Of a DNA stretch of 64,000 nucleotides, positions 1 to 8,476 are shown piece after piece (position 1 is the first letter of the stretch; each line of letters begins with the position of its first letter). The stretch lies in contig NZ_CP109055.1 of NCBI RefSeq assembly GCF_035975855.1, positions 310,001 through 374,000 on the forward strand. The letters are read 5' to 3'. Made by a program: the position numbers and the translations under genes. This stretch comes from Streptomyces sp. NBC_01304. Its GTDB lineage: Bacteria; Actinomycetota; Actinomycetes; Streptomycetales; Streptomycetaceae. The notes beneath the pieces were generated by a model. The model did no database searches and was not told where the DNA came from. It saw nothing but the letters and a program-made list of their open reading frames with translations.

Positions 1-118
1 CGGCTGAGCACCGCACTCCGTCGCTTCCCCGATCAGGCTGAGAGGCACAGAGCCTGGGGGCGTCTGAAGTCGTGCTCACGCGTGCGGCGATGGGAGGTGG
101 CAACCGGGAGGATTTGGT

Positions 119-334
119 GTGGCTTCCCGCACCACTTCGCGTGACGTGGTCAAGGAAGGCCCGGGCGGCCGGAGCGCAGTCGTCGAGGCGGTCATGCGGG
201 GCTGGTTGCGGCGGGACTTGTGGTGCCTCATTGGACACCTGGGTGAGGGCGGTCTCGACCGGGCGTGGAAGGCGCACGACGAGGCGCTGGGCGTCCATGT
301 CGAGAGGTCTGTAAATCGTACGCAGGGGCGCTGA
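119..334 (+). CDS. Small hypothetical protein (71 aa), unrecognised
   Basis: I do not recognise this frame. It is listed because a good Shine-Dalgarno sequence (GGGAGGA at 106-112) lies six bases before the GTG at 119. The product is charged and soluble-looking, with a tryptophan-rich middle (GWLRRDLWCLIGHLGEGG) and no signal peptide or membrane segment. It ends about 30 bases before the next gene, in the same orientation. It could be a real short protein, the 3' remnant of a larger gene, or chance: nearby frames in this GC-rich stretch are also open. Confidence 0.3.
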   Translation: MASRTTSRDVVKEGPGGRSAVVEAVMRGWLRRDLWCLIGHLGEGGLDRAWKAHDEALGVHVERSVNRTQGR

Positions 335-366
335 CGCGGGCCTCACCTGTGCCGTACGGTGCTCGC

Positions 367-1251
367 GTGACACGGGGTGGGGTCGGAGACCGTGGGCAGG
401 AGCTGGTCCTCAGGGGCCGCCGAGGCACTGCACGGTTCAAGGGGAAGAGCCTGTCGGTCGACCGGGCGGGGGTACGGCTGAGCATCCCGCCGCACGCCGT
501 CGAGGCCGTCCGGGCGGCAGGCCGCAAGGGCGCGGACGTTGAGATCGTGCTGACGGCGGTCAAGGGCGCAAACCCCACGGTGCACACGGTCCGCGCCCCC
601 AACGCCCGCGCGGCGACGGATTTCGCCCAGGCCGTCAACGCGGCCCTGCCCGCCCGGGACCGAGCAGCGCGCCAAGTGGACGGGGCGGCGCTGGTGAAGA
701 CGACGGCCATACCGCCGCGGCCCCGGAAGCAGCGCGCCTGGACGCCCCGGGACGAGCCCGAGCGCTGGCTGTTCGGGGGTCTCTTCGTGCTGGGCGCGGC
801 CGTCCCCCTGGCGCGAGGGATGTGGGAGATGGCACTCCTGTGGACGGCCACGTACGCCGCGTACGGTGCCCTCGCCGCCATCGCTGTACTCGTCTGCCGG
901 GCGACGAAGTCCTGGTGGGTACTGCGCCGCCGGGGCATCACGGTGACCGCCACATACGACCGCACCGAGTGGGGCTACGGCGAGGACACCACCAGCACCA
1001 AGGTGTTCGTCTTCACCGACGGCAACGGCAACAAGGTCGACTACCGGGGCGGCGGCCGCCTGGTGGGAACGGATCCCGACCAGATCGAGGTCACCTACGA
1101 CCCGGACAACCCGCAGCAGGCCAGCGCACGCTACGGCCCGGCGGCACGGGCCGGGCTCCTGCTGGTCTACGTCACGCTGGGTATCCCCGTCACCCTCGCG
1201 TGCATCGCCTACCCGTTCGTCTACTTCGCGATGGTGTTCCACGTGCTCTGA
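367..1251 (+). CDS. DUF3592-type membrane protein with N-terminal PH-like region (294 aa)
   Basis: The N-terminal ~95 residues (strand-rich, ending in a helix FAQAVNAALPA) resemble a small PH-like domain. Two hydrophobic segments follow (FGGLFVLGAAVPLARG and a run through AAIAVLVCRA), then a beta-rich loop with the DUF3592 signature (GITVTATYDRTEW and IEVTYDPDNPQQAS), and a final membrane segment near the C terminus. The frame is open back to 265; GTG at 367 is chosen because coding character begins there, with GTG 349 as the alternative. DUF3592 proteins are small actinobacterial membrane proteins without assigned biochemistry. A second, shorter DUF3592 protein lies at 32805-33233. Confidence 0.7.
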   Translation: MTRGGVGDRGQELVLRGRRGTARFKGKSLSVDRAGVRLSIPPHAVEAVRAAGRKGADVEIVLTAVKGANPTVHTVRAPNARAATDFAQAVNAALPARDRAARQVDGAALVKTTAIPPRPRKQRAWTPRDEPERWLFGGLFVLGAAVPLARGMWEMALLWTATYAAYGALAAIAVLVCRATKSWWVLRRRGITVTATYDRTEWGYGEDTTSTKVFVFTDGNGNKVDYRGGGRLVGTDPDQIEVTYDPDNPQQASARYGPAARAGLLLVYVTLGIPVTLACIAYPFVYFAMVFHVL

Positions 1252-1309
1252 GAGGTCGCCTTCTCCCGCTGTTTCATCCTTTTGATTCCCTGATGTCGGA
1301 TCGCGCCAG

Positions 1310-1660
1310 GAGATGGCGCCTTGGCCGGTGAGGCGGCGGCCCATCAGGTCGGTCACGGCCAGGCGGATCATGGCTCCGGAACGGGTCGGGAGGGTTTCGC
1401 AGTCGCGGGCCAGGCGGCGGGTGAACATCAGCCATCCCAGGGTCCGTTCCACGCACCACCTGCGCGGGAGTGGGGTGAAGCCCCCTTGGCCGGGCCGGTG
1501 CTGGAGGATTTCCAGGTCGATGCCGAGGCGGCCGGCATGTTCGACGAGGTGGGGGCGGTAGCCGCCGTTCACCCAGCCCTTGCCGAGCCGTGGGTGGGCC
1601 ATGGCGGCGCGGTTGAGGAGGCGGGTGCCAACGATCGAGCGCTTTTCACACCCTGTCGAT
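1310..1660 (-). pseudogene. IS5-family transposase, C-terminal fragment
   Basis: On the minus strand the frame reads WVNGGYRPHLVEHAGRLGID, then LPRRWCVERTLGWLMFTRRL, then a short tail ending near 1310. This is the typical C-terminal third of IS5-group DDE transposases: the LPRRWxVERTLGW segment carries the catalytic Glu. A TGA closes the frame upstream near 1660, so the N-terminal two thirds and the first catalytic Asp residues are missing. No intact terminal repeats were found, so the remnant is immobile. It lies between the DUF3592 gene and the chitinase promoter. Confidence 0.75.
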
Positions 1661-1780
1661 CACGAGGGCAACACCGTGCGTCCGGCCGCAACTCGCCTGG
1701 AGAACTTGACCGGCATGGCGTGGCGGAGTTCTTCCCGGCGCCGGCGAGCGGTTCACACCGGACGAATGGTGCACAGAGCC

Positions 1781-1809
1781 TTGACCGGGATGGTCCAGAC
1801 CAATAGTTT
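1781..1809 (+). promoter_or_regulatory. Chitinase promoter with DasR-type (dre) operator in its spacer
   Basis: TTGACC at 1781-1786 and TAGTTT at 1804-1809 are separated by exactly 17 bases, a good housekeeping-type promoter. The spacer contains TGGTCCAGACCA (1791-1802), one base from the palindromic core TGGTCTAGACCA of Streptomyces dre sites bound by the GntR regulator DasR, which controls chitin and N-acetylglucosamine genes. The predicted transcription start is near 1816, giving a leader of about 60 bases before the chitinase ATG. The site is seen directly; DasR control is inferred from the match and the downstream gene. Confidence 0.6.
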
Positions 1810-1876
1810 CGGCGCACCCGACTCCCGTCGGCCGTACGCCAGTTGGTCATCGCCGCCTCTCCAGGAATGAGCCTCC

Positions 1877-3214
1877 ATGCGCCGAAGACTCCTGCCCAAA
1901 GCGGCCGCGGCCGCCTGCTTCCTGTCGCTGCTCGCCCCGATCGCCCCAGTGGCCACCGCGCAGGACCACCCGGCCTCCCAGTCCACGCAGGACCACGGCG
2001 GCAACCAGATCAAACGCGTCGGGTACTTCACCCAGTGGGGCGTCTACGGGCGCGACTTCCAGGTCCAGGACCTGGACAAGAGCGGCGCCGCCGGGCGGCT
2101 CACCCACATCAACTACGCCTTCGGCAACGTCAGTCCGCAAGGAACGTGCTTCTTGAACAGCGTCCCGGGCGAATCCGACCCGTGGGCCGACTACATCCGC
2201 CCCCTGGATGCCGAGAACTCGGTGGACGGCGTCGCCGACACCGACACCCAAGCCCTGGCCGGCAACTTCAACCAGCTCAAGGAGCTCAAGGCCAAGCATC
2301 CCGGCCTCAAGGTGATGATCTCGCTCGGCGGCTGGTCCTGGTCCACCCACTTCTCGGACGCTGTGCGCACACCCGCCTCCCGCAAGGCACTCGTCGAGTC
2401 CTGCGTCGACCTCTACCTCAAGGGCAATCTGCCCGTGGACGGGATCCGCGGCGGTGCGGGCGCGGGGGCCGGGGTCTTTGACGGAGTCGACCTCGACTGG
2501 GAGTGGCCCGGCTCGGAAGGCGACACGGACACCAAGTTCCGGCCCGAGGACAAGCAGAACTTCACCGCGCTGGTCGACGAGTTCCGTGACCAATTGGACG
2601 CGCTCGGCAAGAAGAACCGCAAGCACTACGACCTGTCCGCGTTCGTACCGGCCGCCGAGTCGAAGATCGACGCAGGCTTCGAGGTCCGCAAGATCATGAA
2701 GGATCTGGACTTCGTGAACCTGCAGGGCTACGACTTCCACGTCAGCGGCGAGAAGACCACGGCCCAGCAGTCGGCCCTGTTCGCGAAGAACGACTTCAGC
2801 GTCCACCGCAACGTCCAGGCCTGGCTGAACCGGGGCGCGCCGGCCCGCAAGCTGGTCGTCGGCATGCCGTTCTACGGGCAGGGCTGGACCGGGATCAGCG
2901 GCGGCGGCGACGGAATGGGACAGCCCGCCGGCGCACCCGCACCCGCGAAGTGGGCCAACGGCTACGCGGACTACAAGGAGCTCAAGGCGCTGGCCGCGTC
3001 GGGCACGTACAAGATCCACCGCAATGTGCGCGAGGGCCACACCTGGCTCTTCGACGGCACGACGCTGTGGACGTACGACGACCCGGCGACGCTCGCGCTG
3101 AAGTCCGCGTATGTGAAGGCGCACGGCCTCGGCGGGGCGATGTTCTGGTCGCTGGACGGCGACACACCCGACGGGGAACTCGTACGCACCGTCGACCGCG
3201 CACTGGGCAGGTAG
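1877..3214 (+). CDS. Secreted GH18 chitinase (445 aa)
   Basis: Hydrolyses chitin outside the cell. A Sec signal peptide (MRRRLLPKAAAAACFLSLL, cleavage near ATAQ) leads into one GH18 TIM barrel: VGYFTQWGVYGRDF (strand 1), VMISLGGWSWSTHF (SxGG motif) and the catalytic DGVDLDWEW motif, with the proton donor at about Glu209. The GMPFYGQGW and GGAMFWSLDGD stretches complete the family hallmarks. No carbohydrate-binding or fibronectin domain is present, so this is a catalytic-domain-only enzyme of subfamily A type. It is monocistronic, preceded by a dre-bearing promoter and followed by a strong hairpin. Confidence 0.93.
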   Translation: MRRRLLPKAAAAACFLSLLAPIAPVATAQDHPASQSTQDHGGNQIKRVGYFTQWGVYGRDFQVQDLDKSGAAGRLTHINYAFGNVSPQGTCFLNSVPGESDPWADYIRPLDAENSVDGVADTDTQALAGNFNQLKELKAKHPGLKVMISLGGWSWSTHFSDAVRTPASRKALVESCVDLYLKGNLPVDGIRGGAGAGAGVFDGVDLDWEWPGSEGDTDTKFRPEDKQNFTALVDEFRDQLDALGKKNRKHYDLSAFVPAAESKIDAGFEVRKIMKDLDFVNLQGYDFHVSGEKTTAQQSALFAKNDFSVHRNVQAWLNRGAPARKLVVGMPFYGQGWTGISGGGDGMGQPAGAPAPAKWANGYADYKELKALAASGTYKIHRNVREGHTWLFDGTTLWTYDDPATLALKSAYVKAHGLGGAMFWSLDGDTPDGELVRTVDRALGR

Positions 3215-3241
3215 CACGCACGGCCTGCCCCGATGCCCGAA

Positions 3242-3272
3242 CCCGCCCGCCTGGGATCCCTGGGCGGGCGGG
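3242..3272. terminator. Hairpin between convergent chitinase and GPP34 genes
   Basis: CCCGCCCGCC (3242-3251) pairs perfectly with GGCGGGCGGG (3263-3272) around an 11-base loop, 28 bases past the chitinase stop. There is no U-tract, as is usual in Streptomyces. It can serve the chitinase and, read from the other side, the operon ending at 3394. Confidence 0.65.
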
Positions 3273-3393
3273 CCGGTGGCGGCCGCCTGCCAACGCGAGC
3301 TCCTGAGGTGTTCGTGCGGAATGTCGGCACGAACAGTGTGTGCGGAGCCCGGAGTTGGCACCGTTCACTTTCCGGCGGGCGGTCTGCGCATGC

Positions 3394-4050
3394 TCACCTG
3401 CCCCAGCCACCCCCGACGCCTCTGGTCACCAGGAACGAGTCGCGCGTGGCTTTGCGCAGGCCGGGGACGAGTGCGTCGAAGCGTTCGGCGAGCGCCCCGA
3501 GCGCCTGCTTGTGCTCGCGCATCTGCTTCCAGGAGAGCACGCTGGTCATTTCGCACTGCACGGGGAGTACGGCCATGGCCAGCTCGTCTGCCGCAGCGGC
3601 CGCCGGGTCGAGGCCGGCCGCCACGGTACGGCGGACGGTCTCCTGCAGGTCGAGGACCTGCTGCGGGTCGTTGACGGTGACCTGGTGGGAGGCGATCGGC
3701 GACAGGGTCCGTTTTCCCGGGAGCGTGATCAGGCCCGCCGCGGCGAGCTGGTCGCGGACGGGTTCCTCCGCCGTCGTGGCCTTGTTGTGCACGTACTGGA
3801 GCCAGTTCTTCGGCTTTTCGTCGGGTAGATCACGCCACACCTCCGCGAGGAAGGTGTCGGCCGGCGGCGACCCGATGTCACGGCGTAGGACCTTGCCGTC
3901 CTCGGCGGCGAGCAGACCCTCGAAGGTCAGCTCGGCCAGCGCGCCGGCCCGAAGCAGCTGGCCGCGGCCCTGAAGGTCGACCGCCTCGAACTTTCCTTTG
4001 TCGACGGTGTAGCTGAGCAGGTACAGCCGCTGAGGGAGGGTCAGGTTCAT
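3394..4050 (-). CDS. GPP34 (Golgi phosphoprotein 3-like) family protein (218 aa)
   Basis: Matches the bacterial GPP34 domain from end to end: it starts LTLPQRLYLLSYTVDKGKF, has the GALAELTFEGLLAAEDGKV helix and ends with a helix containing LGALAERFDALVPGLRKATRD. In eukaryotes GOLPH3 binds PI4P; actinobacterial GPP34 proteins are soluble, often in multiple copies, and of unknown role. Its ATG overlaps the TGA of the upstream S9 peptidase gene by four bases (ATGA), so the two are probably translationally coupled. Why a peptidase and a GPP34 protein are coupled is not evident from the sequence. Confidence 0.88.
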   Translation of the reverse strand: MNLTLPQRLYLLSYTVDKGKFEAVDLQGRGQLLRAGALAELTFEGLLAAEDGKVLRRDIGSPPADTFLAEVWRDLPDEKPKNWLQYVHNKATTAEEPVRDQLAAAGLITLPGKRTLSPIASHQVTVNDPQQVLDLQETVRRTVAAGLDPAAAAADELAMAVLPVQCEMTSVLSWKQMREHKQALGALAERFDALVPGLRKATRDSFLVTRGVGGGWGR

Positions 4051-5957
4051 GGTTGGTCCTTGGGGTGGGCTGAGGCGATATGCCGGGCGAGGAAGCGGTC
4101 GGCCGCGCGGAACAGGTCGATGTTGTTGTCCGCGTTGAGGAAGCCGTGGCCCTCGTTGTCCTTGACCATGTACTCGACCTCGACGCCGCGGGCGCGCAGC
4201 GCGTCGACGATCTGGTCGGACTCGGCTTTGACGACGCGGATGTCGTTGGCGCCCTGGGCCACCATCAGCGGGGTGCGGATCCGGTCCACGCGGCTGATGG
4301 GTGAGCGGGCGAGGAGGTCCGCCTGCTGGTCCGGGTCGCTGGGGTCACCGGCGTAGAGGTACCAGTTGTTCAGCAGGCATGGCCGCGCGAACTCCGGCAG
4401 GGTTGCCAGGTAGGTCACGAGGTTCGAGGGGCCGCAGACGTCGATCGCGGCGGCGAAGACGTCGGGGGTGAAGGTGACGCCGACCAGTGCGGCGTAACCT
4501 CCGTAGGAGGCACCGAAGACGGCGGCCCGCTCCCGGTCCGCGTAGCCCTCGGCGACGGCCCAGCCGACGGCGTCGACGAGGTCGTCGTGCATGGCGCCGG
4601 ACAGCTCGCCGATGCCGGCCTTGAGGAAGGCCTTGCCGTAGCCGGTCGAGCCGCGGAAGTTGACCTGCAGCACCGCGTAGCCGCGGTTGGCCAGCAGCTG
4701 TACGGCCGGGTTGAAGCCCCAGCTGTCGCGGAGCCACGGGCCACCGTGCACGAGCAGGACCAAAGGCAGCCCGGTGGGTTCGACTCCGAGTGGCAGCGTC
4801 AGGTACGCGGGCAGATGCAGCCCGTCGCGTGCGGGGATGGTGACCGGCGTCATCGGGGCCAGGGCACTGGGGTCGAGGTCCGGGTAGGCCCGGTGGAGCA
4901 GTCGGCTCTCGCCGGTGGCGTGGTCGTAGAAGTAGGTGACGCCCGGGTCGCGGTCGTGGACGAAGGCCGCCACCCAGCGCTGCCCGCTCGCGTCGCAGGA
5001 GACGGCGCCGAGATCGCCGTCCGACAGCTGCTCCAAGTGCCGCAGCACCTCGGCGAAGTGCGGGTCGAGGGCGTGGATCACCTGTCGTTTGCCGAGGTAG
5101 CGCGCCCCGAGCAGGGCGCCGGTGTGCTCGTTGCGGATGAGCGGCGACGGCAGGGTGGGGAAGACGGCGCAGCGCGTGTCGAGGTCGAAGTCGGGGTGGC
5201 TGTCGACCTCGGTCTCCGCACCGGTTTCCAGATCGAGCCGGACGAGGCGGGTGCGGTCGCTGTCCCGGTTGGAGCCCAGCCATACGCCGGTCCCGTCCGC
5301 GGTGAGCTCGAAGGGGTGGATGGACAGCGGATAGTCGGTGCCGTCGAACGTGGCGACCGGGGCCGTCTTGTGTGTCTGGGCGTCCCACCGCGCGAGCTCG
5401 ATGTCGCCGTCGGCCGTGAGCGACTGGGCGTACAGGCTTCCGTCGGGCGCGCACATCCAGCCCGTGGGTTGCCCGGGGTTCTGCGCGAGGACCGTCAACT
5501 CGCTTGTGGCGATGTCGAGTTCATAGAGGTCGAACTCGACGGGGCTCCTGTGGTTCAGATGCAGGAAGGCCTTGCCGGGACGGGCGGGGACCAGCTCGAA
5601 ACCCAGGGCCATCGCACCGGGGAAGGGGGTGAGATCGACCGCTTCGGCATCTGGGTCCGCCAAGTCGACCCGGTAGATGTGGAAGTGCTCGTCGCCGTCG
5701 CGGTCCTGCTCGTACAGCAGCCAGCGCGGATCGCCGGTCCAGTGGTACGTGAGCACGCTCCGGTTGCCGTCCGCCGTCACACAGCGCGGCTCGTCGCCGG
5801 AATCGAGGCTCTGCACCCATACGTTGAGCCGGTCCCGCCAGGGGGCGAGGTAGGCGATCCGGCTGCCGTCCGGCGAGATCGAGGCGCGGACGCGGGCGGG
5901 CGAGTCGAAGAGCGCCTCGACGGTGAGGTGCGGGACCTTCCTGGTGGGGGCGCGCAT
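4047..5957 (-). CDS. S9-family prolyl-oligopeptidase-like serine peptidase (636 aa)
   Basis: Cytosolic-type peptidase with an N-terminal beta-propeller (SPDGSRIAYLAPWRDRLNVW and further blades) and a C-terminal alpha/beta-hydrolase domain. The triad can be read off: Ser484 in GASYGGYAA, Asp572 in ANDIRV and His604 in EGHGF. PLVLLVHGGPWLRD is the oxyanion-hole region. The longest frame reaches 6152, but the ATG at 5957 has AAGGAG six bases upstream and begins at the family's usual N terminus. No signal peptide. It lies 46 bases downstream of a TetR gene on the same strand and overlaps the GPP34 gene. Substrates are probably short peptides or acyl-peptides. Confidence 0.92.
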   Translation of the reverse strand: MRAPTRKVPHLTVEALFDSPARVRASISPDGSRIAYLAPWRDRLNVWVQSLDSGDEPRCVTADGNRSVLTYHWTGDPRWLLYEQDRDGDEHFHIYRVDLADPDAEAVDLTPFPGAMALGFELVPARPGKAFLHLNHRSPVEFDLYELDIATSELTVLAQNPGQPTGWMCAPDGSLYAQSLTADGDIELARWDAQTHKTAPVATFDGTDYPLSIHPFELTADGTGVWLGSNRDSDRTRLVRLDLETGAETEVDSHPDFDLDTRCAVFPTLPSPLIRNEHTGALLGARYLGKRQVIHALDPHFAEVLRHLEQLSDGDLGAVSCDASGQRWVAAFVHDRDPGVTYFYDHATGESRLLHRAYPDLDPSALAPMTPVTIPARDGLHLPAYLTLPLGVEPTGLPLVLLVHGGPWLRDSWGFNPAVQLLANRGYAVLQVNFRGSTGYGKAFLKAGIGELSGAMHDDLVDAVGWAVAEGYADRERAAVFGASYGGYAALVGVTFTPDVFAAAIDVCGPSNLVTYLATLPEFARPCLLNNWYLYAGDPSDPDQQADLLARSPISRVDRIRTPLMVAQGANDIRVVKAESDQIVDALRARGVEVEYMVKDNEGHGFLNADNNIDLFRAADRFLARHIASAHPKDQP

Positions 5958-6003
5958 GGGGGGCTCCTTGTGGGGTCGGCGGGACTCGGGACGGGTGCCG
6001 CCC

Positions 6004-6684
6004 TCAGCCGGTGCTCTCGTCGAGGGGATCGCCGATGGCTCCGCCGGTGGCCGTGCGGATCGCTTCGGCGTAGCGCCGCGCCAGGGCCGGCACGTCCGCA
6101 AACTCTGTGAAGTCCTCGCCGGCGGCGAGGGCGGCGGCACCGATGTGCTCATCGAGAACCCGCACCGCCGACGCCGCCGACGCCGCGTGCAGCCGCATCT
6201 CCAGATCGTCGGCCGGGCGCTCCAGCCGCTCGCCGACGATCGCGCACATCTCGCGTTCCACCTGGTCGCAGGCCATCAGCCAGGCCGTACGGATGGCCGG
6301 CTCGGTATCGGCGAGGCGGATCATCCTCATCGCGAGCAGTTCGTCCGCGAGGTCGACGGGCGGCGTCGTGCGGCCTTCCCTGATGGCGGTCAGTTCGGCG
6401 GTCAGATGGTCCTCGAGGGAGCACCGGCGGGGCCAGCGGCGCAGCACGCCCAGCAGGGTGACGACGCCCTGCATGACGATCGGCTCCGCGCAGCTCTCCT
6501 TGCTGCGGAAGTGCCGCCAGATGGTGCGCGTCGACAGGCCCACCGCCGCGGCGATCTGATCACCACTGGTCGCCGCGACGCCCTTCTCCCAGAACAGGCG
6601 CGCCGCCTCCCGGGAAATCTCGAGCCGCAGCCGGGCACGCCGCTGCTCACTCATCGCGCCGGTGCTGCGCTGCTGGGCCTCCAT
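6004..6684 (-). CDS. TetR-family transcriptional regulator (226 aa)
   Basis: An N-terminal helix-turn-helix (REAARLFWEKGVAATSGDQI then AAVGLSTRTIWRHFRSKESC) is followed by a helical ligand/dimerisation domain, the usual TetR architecture and length. The start has AAAGG eight to ten bases upstream. It is first in an apparent TetR-peptidase-GPP34 transcription unit. A perfect 15-bp inverted repeat lies 43 bases upstream of its ATG, so autoregulation, and with it control of the peptidase and GPP34, is the likely arrangement. The divergent phosphoesterase gene (start 6904) could also respond. The ligand cannot be inferred. Confidence 0.9.
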   Translation of the reverse strand: MEAQQRSTGAMSEQRRARLRLEISREAARLFWEKGVAATSGDQIAAAVGLSTRTIWRHFRSKESCAEPIVMQGVVTLLGVLRRWPRRCSLEDHLTAELTAIREGRTTPPVDLADELLAMRMIRLADTEPAIRTAWLMACDQVEREMCAIVGERLERPADDLEMRLHAASAASAVRVLDEHIGAAALAAGEDFTEFADVPALARRYAEAIRTATGGAIGDPLDESTG

Positions 6685-6727
6685 GGCGCCTTTCGCCTTC
6701 CCTCCGCAGTGTCCTCAAGCGACATTA

Positions 6728-6742
6728 TGTCACTAAGTGACA
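6728..6742. promoter_or_regulatory. Perfect inverted repeat, probable TetR operator
   Basis: TGTCACTAAGTGACA: two 7-bp arms around one base, in the intergenic region between the TetR gene (minus) and the phosphoesterase gene (plus). Size and position are typical of a TetR autoregulatory operator. Binding is inferred. Confidence 0.6.
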
Positions 6743-6903
6743 GACACTGCGCGCGCCGGCGGGGCCCGGCGCCCAACCGCGCCATTGGCGTGCACGTGAC
6801 ACCACGCCGCCCCGGCCGGGCGTAGGACTGAGGCGCACGGAGTCAGGACAGGCCCGCTCCCCCGGGCCTGCCGCTCCGGCCTGCCCTCATGAGGAGGAAC
6901 CCG

Positions 6904-8352
6904 GTGCGTCCCTACCGCATCGCAGCCCTGATCTTCGCCACGACCCTCACGCTCTTCGCCACCGTGGCATCCGGTGCGCAAACAGCCCAGCGGCCGGACC
7001 TGCGCCCCGCGGCTGCGACAGTGCCCGTCTACGACCACGTCGTCGTCGTGATCTTCGAGAACACCAACTACAGCACCATCAAGGGCTCCACCAACGCGCC
7101 CTATCTCAACTCCCTGGCCGCCCAGGGCACGCTCTTCACCAACTCCTTCGGTGTGACCCACCCGAGCCAGCCCAACTACCTCGCCCTCTTCTCCGGCACC
7201 CAGCAGGGCGTCACCAGCGACTCCTGCCCCAAGAACTTCACCACCGGGAACCTGGGCCAACAGCTCCTGGACAAGAGCAAGACCTTCGCGGCGTACTCCG
7301 AAGACCTGCCGAGCGCCGGCTACACGGGCTGCAGCAGCGGCGATTACGTCCGCAAGCACGCGCCCTGGGCCGACTTCCCGACCGTCGGCGGGGCCGCGTA
7401 CCACCTGCCGTTCTCCGGATTTCCCAGCGACTACAGCAAGTTGCCCACGGTGTCGTTCGTCGTCCCGGACATGTGCAATGACATGCACGACTGCTCCACC
7501 AAGACCGGCGACACCTGGCTGAAGAACAATCTCGACGCCTACGCGCAGTGGGCCAAGACCCACAACAGCCTGCTCATCCAGACCTTCGACGAGGACAACT
7601 TCACCTCGGTCAACCAGATCTACACGACGTTCGTCGGCGCGCACGTCAAGGCCGGCCACCAGTCCTCCGAGCAGATCAACCACTACGGGATCCTGCGTAC
7701 CTTGGAGGACATGTACGGGCTGCCCGCGCTCGGCAACGCGGCAAGCGCAAGTCCGGTCGCCGACGCCTGGGACACCGGCACACCGCCCGACCCCGGCACC
7801 ACGGTGTACGCGGACGACTTCGAGACGGACCCGGGCTGGATGGTGAATCCGTCCGGCACGGACACCGCGACGGCCGGCCGGTGGGAGCGCGGCGACCCCC
7901 AGCAGACCGTGTCCACCGCGTCGAATCTGGTCACCCAGCTCGGCACCACCCCCTCGGGGACGCAGGCCCTCACCACCGGGCTCGCAGCGGGCAGTTCGTA
8001 CGGGGCGAACGACGTCGACGGCGGCGTGACCTCCGTCCGCTCCGGCGTCATCGCCCTGCCCGCGGGATCGTCGTCGCTGACGCTGAACCTCAAGTACAGC
8101 CTGGCGCACGGCGACAACTCCGGCCCTGACGACTACTTCCGCGTGAAGGTGGTCGACGGCTCCACCGCCACCACGGTCCTGGAGAAGAAGGGCGTGGCCT
8201 CCACCTCCGTTGCCGGCAGCTGGCAGTCGGCCTCGGTGAACCTCGCCGCATACGCCGGGAAGTCGGTGCGGCTGCTCATCGAGACGGCCGATGCCGGCAC
8301 CGGCAGTCTCCTGGAGACACAGGTCGACGACGTCCGGATCACCAGCAACTGA
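6904..8352 (+). CDS. Secreted phosphoesterase / acid phosphatase-like protein with C-terminal jelly-roll domain (482 aa)
   Basis: After a signal peptide (VRPYRIAALIFATTLTLFA, cleavage near ASGA) comes a phosphoesterase domain of the alkaline-phosphatase superfamily (phospholipase C/acid phosphatase type): YDHVVVVIFENTNYSTI, then FTNSFGVTHPSQPNYLALFS with the expected catalytic Thr/Ser region, and LLIQTFDEDNF with acidic metal ligands. From about residue 300 a beta-sandwich (VYADDFETDPGW to TQVDDVRITS) matches the domain often appended to secreted actinobacterial hydrolases. ATG 6889 is in frame, but GTG 6904 has GAGGAGG at ideal spacing and is preferred. It may release phosphate from organic esters outside the cell. 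Confidence 0.85.
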   Translation: MRPYRIAALIFATTLTLFATVASGAQTAQRPDLRPAAATVPVYDHVVVVIFENTNYSTIKGSTNAPYLNSLAAQGTLFTNSFGVTHPSQPNYLALFSGTQQGVTSDSCPKNFTTGNLGQQLLDKSKTFAAYSEDLPSAGYTGCSSGDYVRKHAPWADFPTVGGAAYHLPFSGFPSDYSKLPTVSFVVPDMCNDMHDCSTKTGDTWLKNNLDAYAQWAKTHNSLLIQTFDEDNFTSVNQIYTTFVGAHVKAGHQSSEQINHYGILRTLEDMYGLPALGNAASASPVADAWDTGTPPDPGTTVYADDFETDPGWMVNPSGTDTATAGRWERGDPQQTVSTASNLVTQLGTTPSGTQALTTGLAAGSSYGANDVDGGVTSVRSGVIALPAGSSSLTLNLKYSLAHGDNSGPDDYFRVKVVDGSTATTVLEKKGVASTSVAGSWQSASVNLAAYAGKSVRLLIETADAGTGSLLETQVDDVRITSN

Positions 8353-8476
8353 CCGTCCCGCCACTCCCCTCCCGACCCTCCCGGCTCTCCGAGCTCCCGA
8401 GCCGGGACACGGTGGCCGGATCGCCGCACGCGGCGGTCCGGCCACCGCCCCCGCCACCGTTCCGATGGGAGCACGC

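Noticed and set aside
228..965. Long minus-strand frame opposite the first DUF3592 gene
   Set aside because: Arg/Pro/Ala-rich translation typical of an antisense frame in high-GC DNA; no start signal or domain.
1847..3361. 504-codon minus-strand frame covering the chitinase
   Set aside because: Exact antisense of a GH18 gene with complete catalytic motifs; the antisense product is Val/Gly-rich and unrecognisable.
4587..6110. 507-codon plus-strand frame over the S9 peptidase
   Set aside because: Antisense of a gene with an intact Ser-Asp-His triad.
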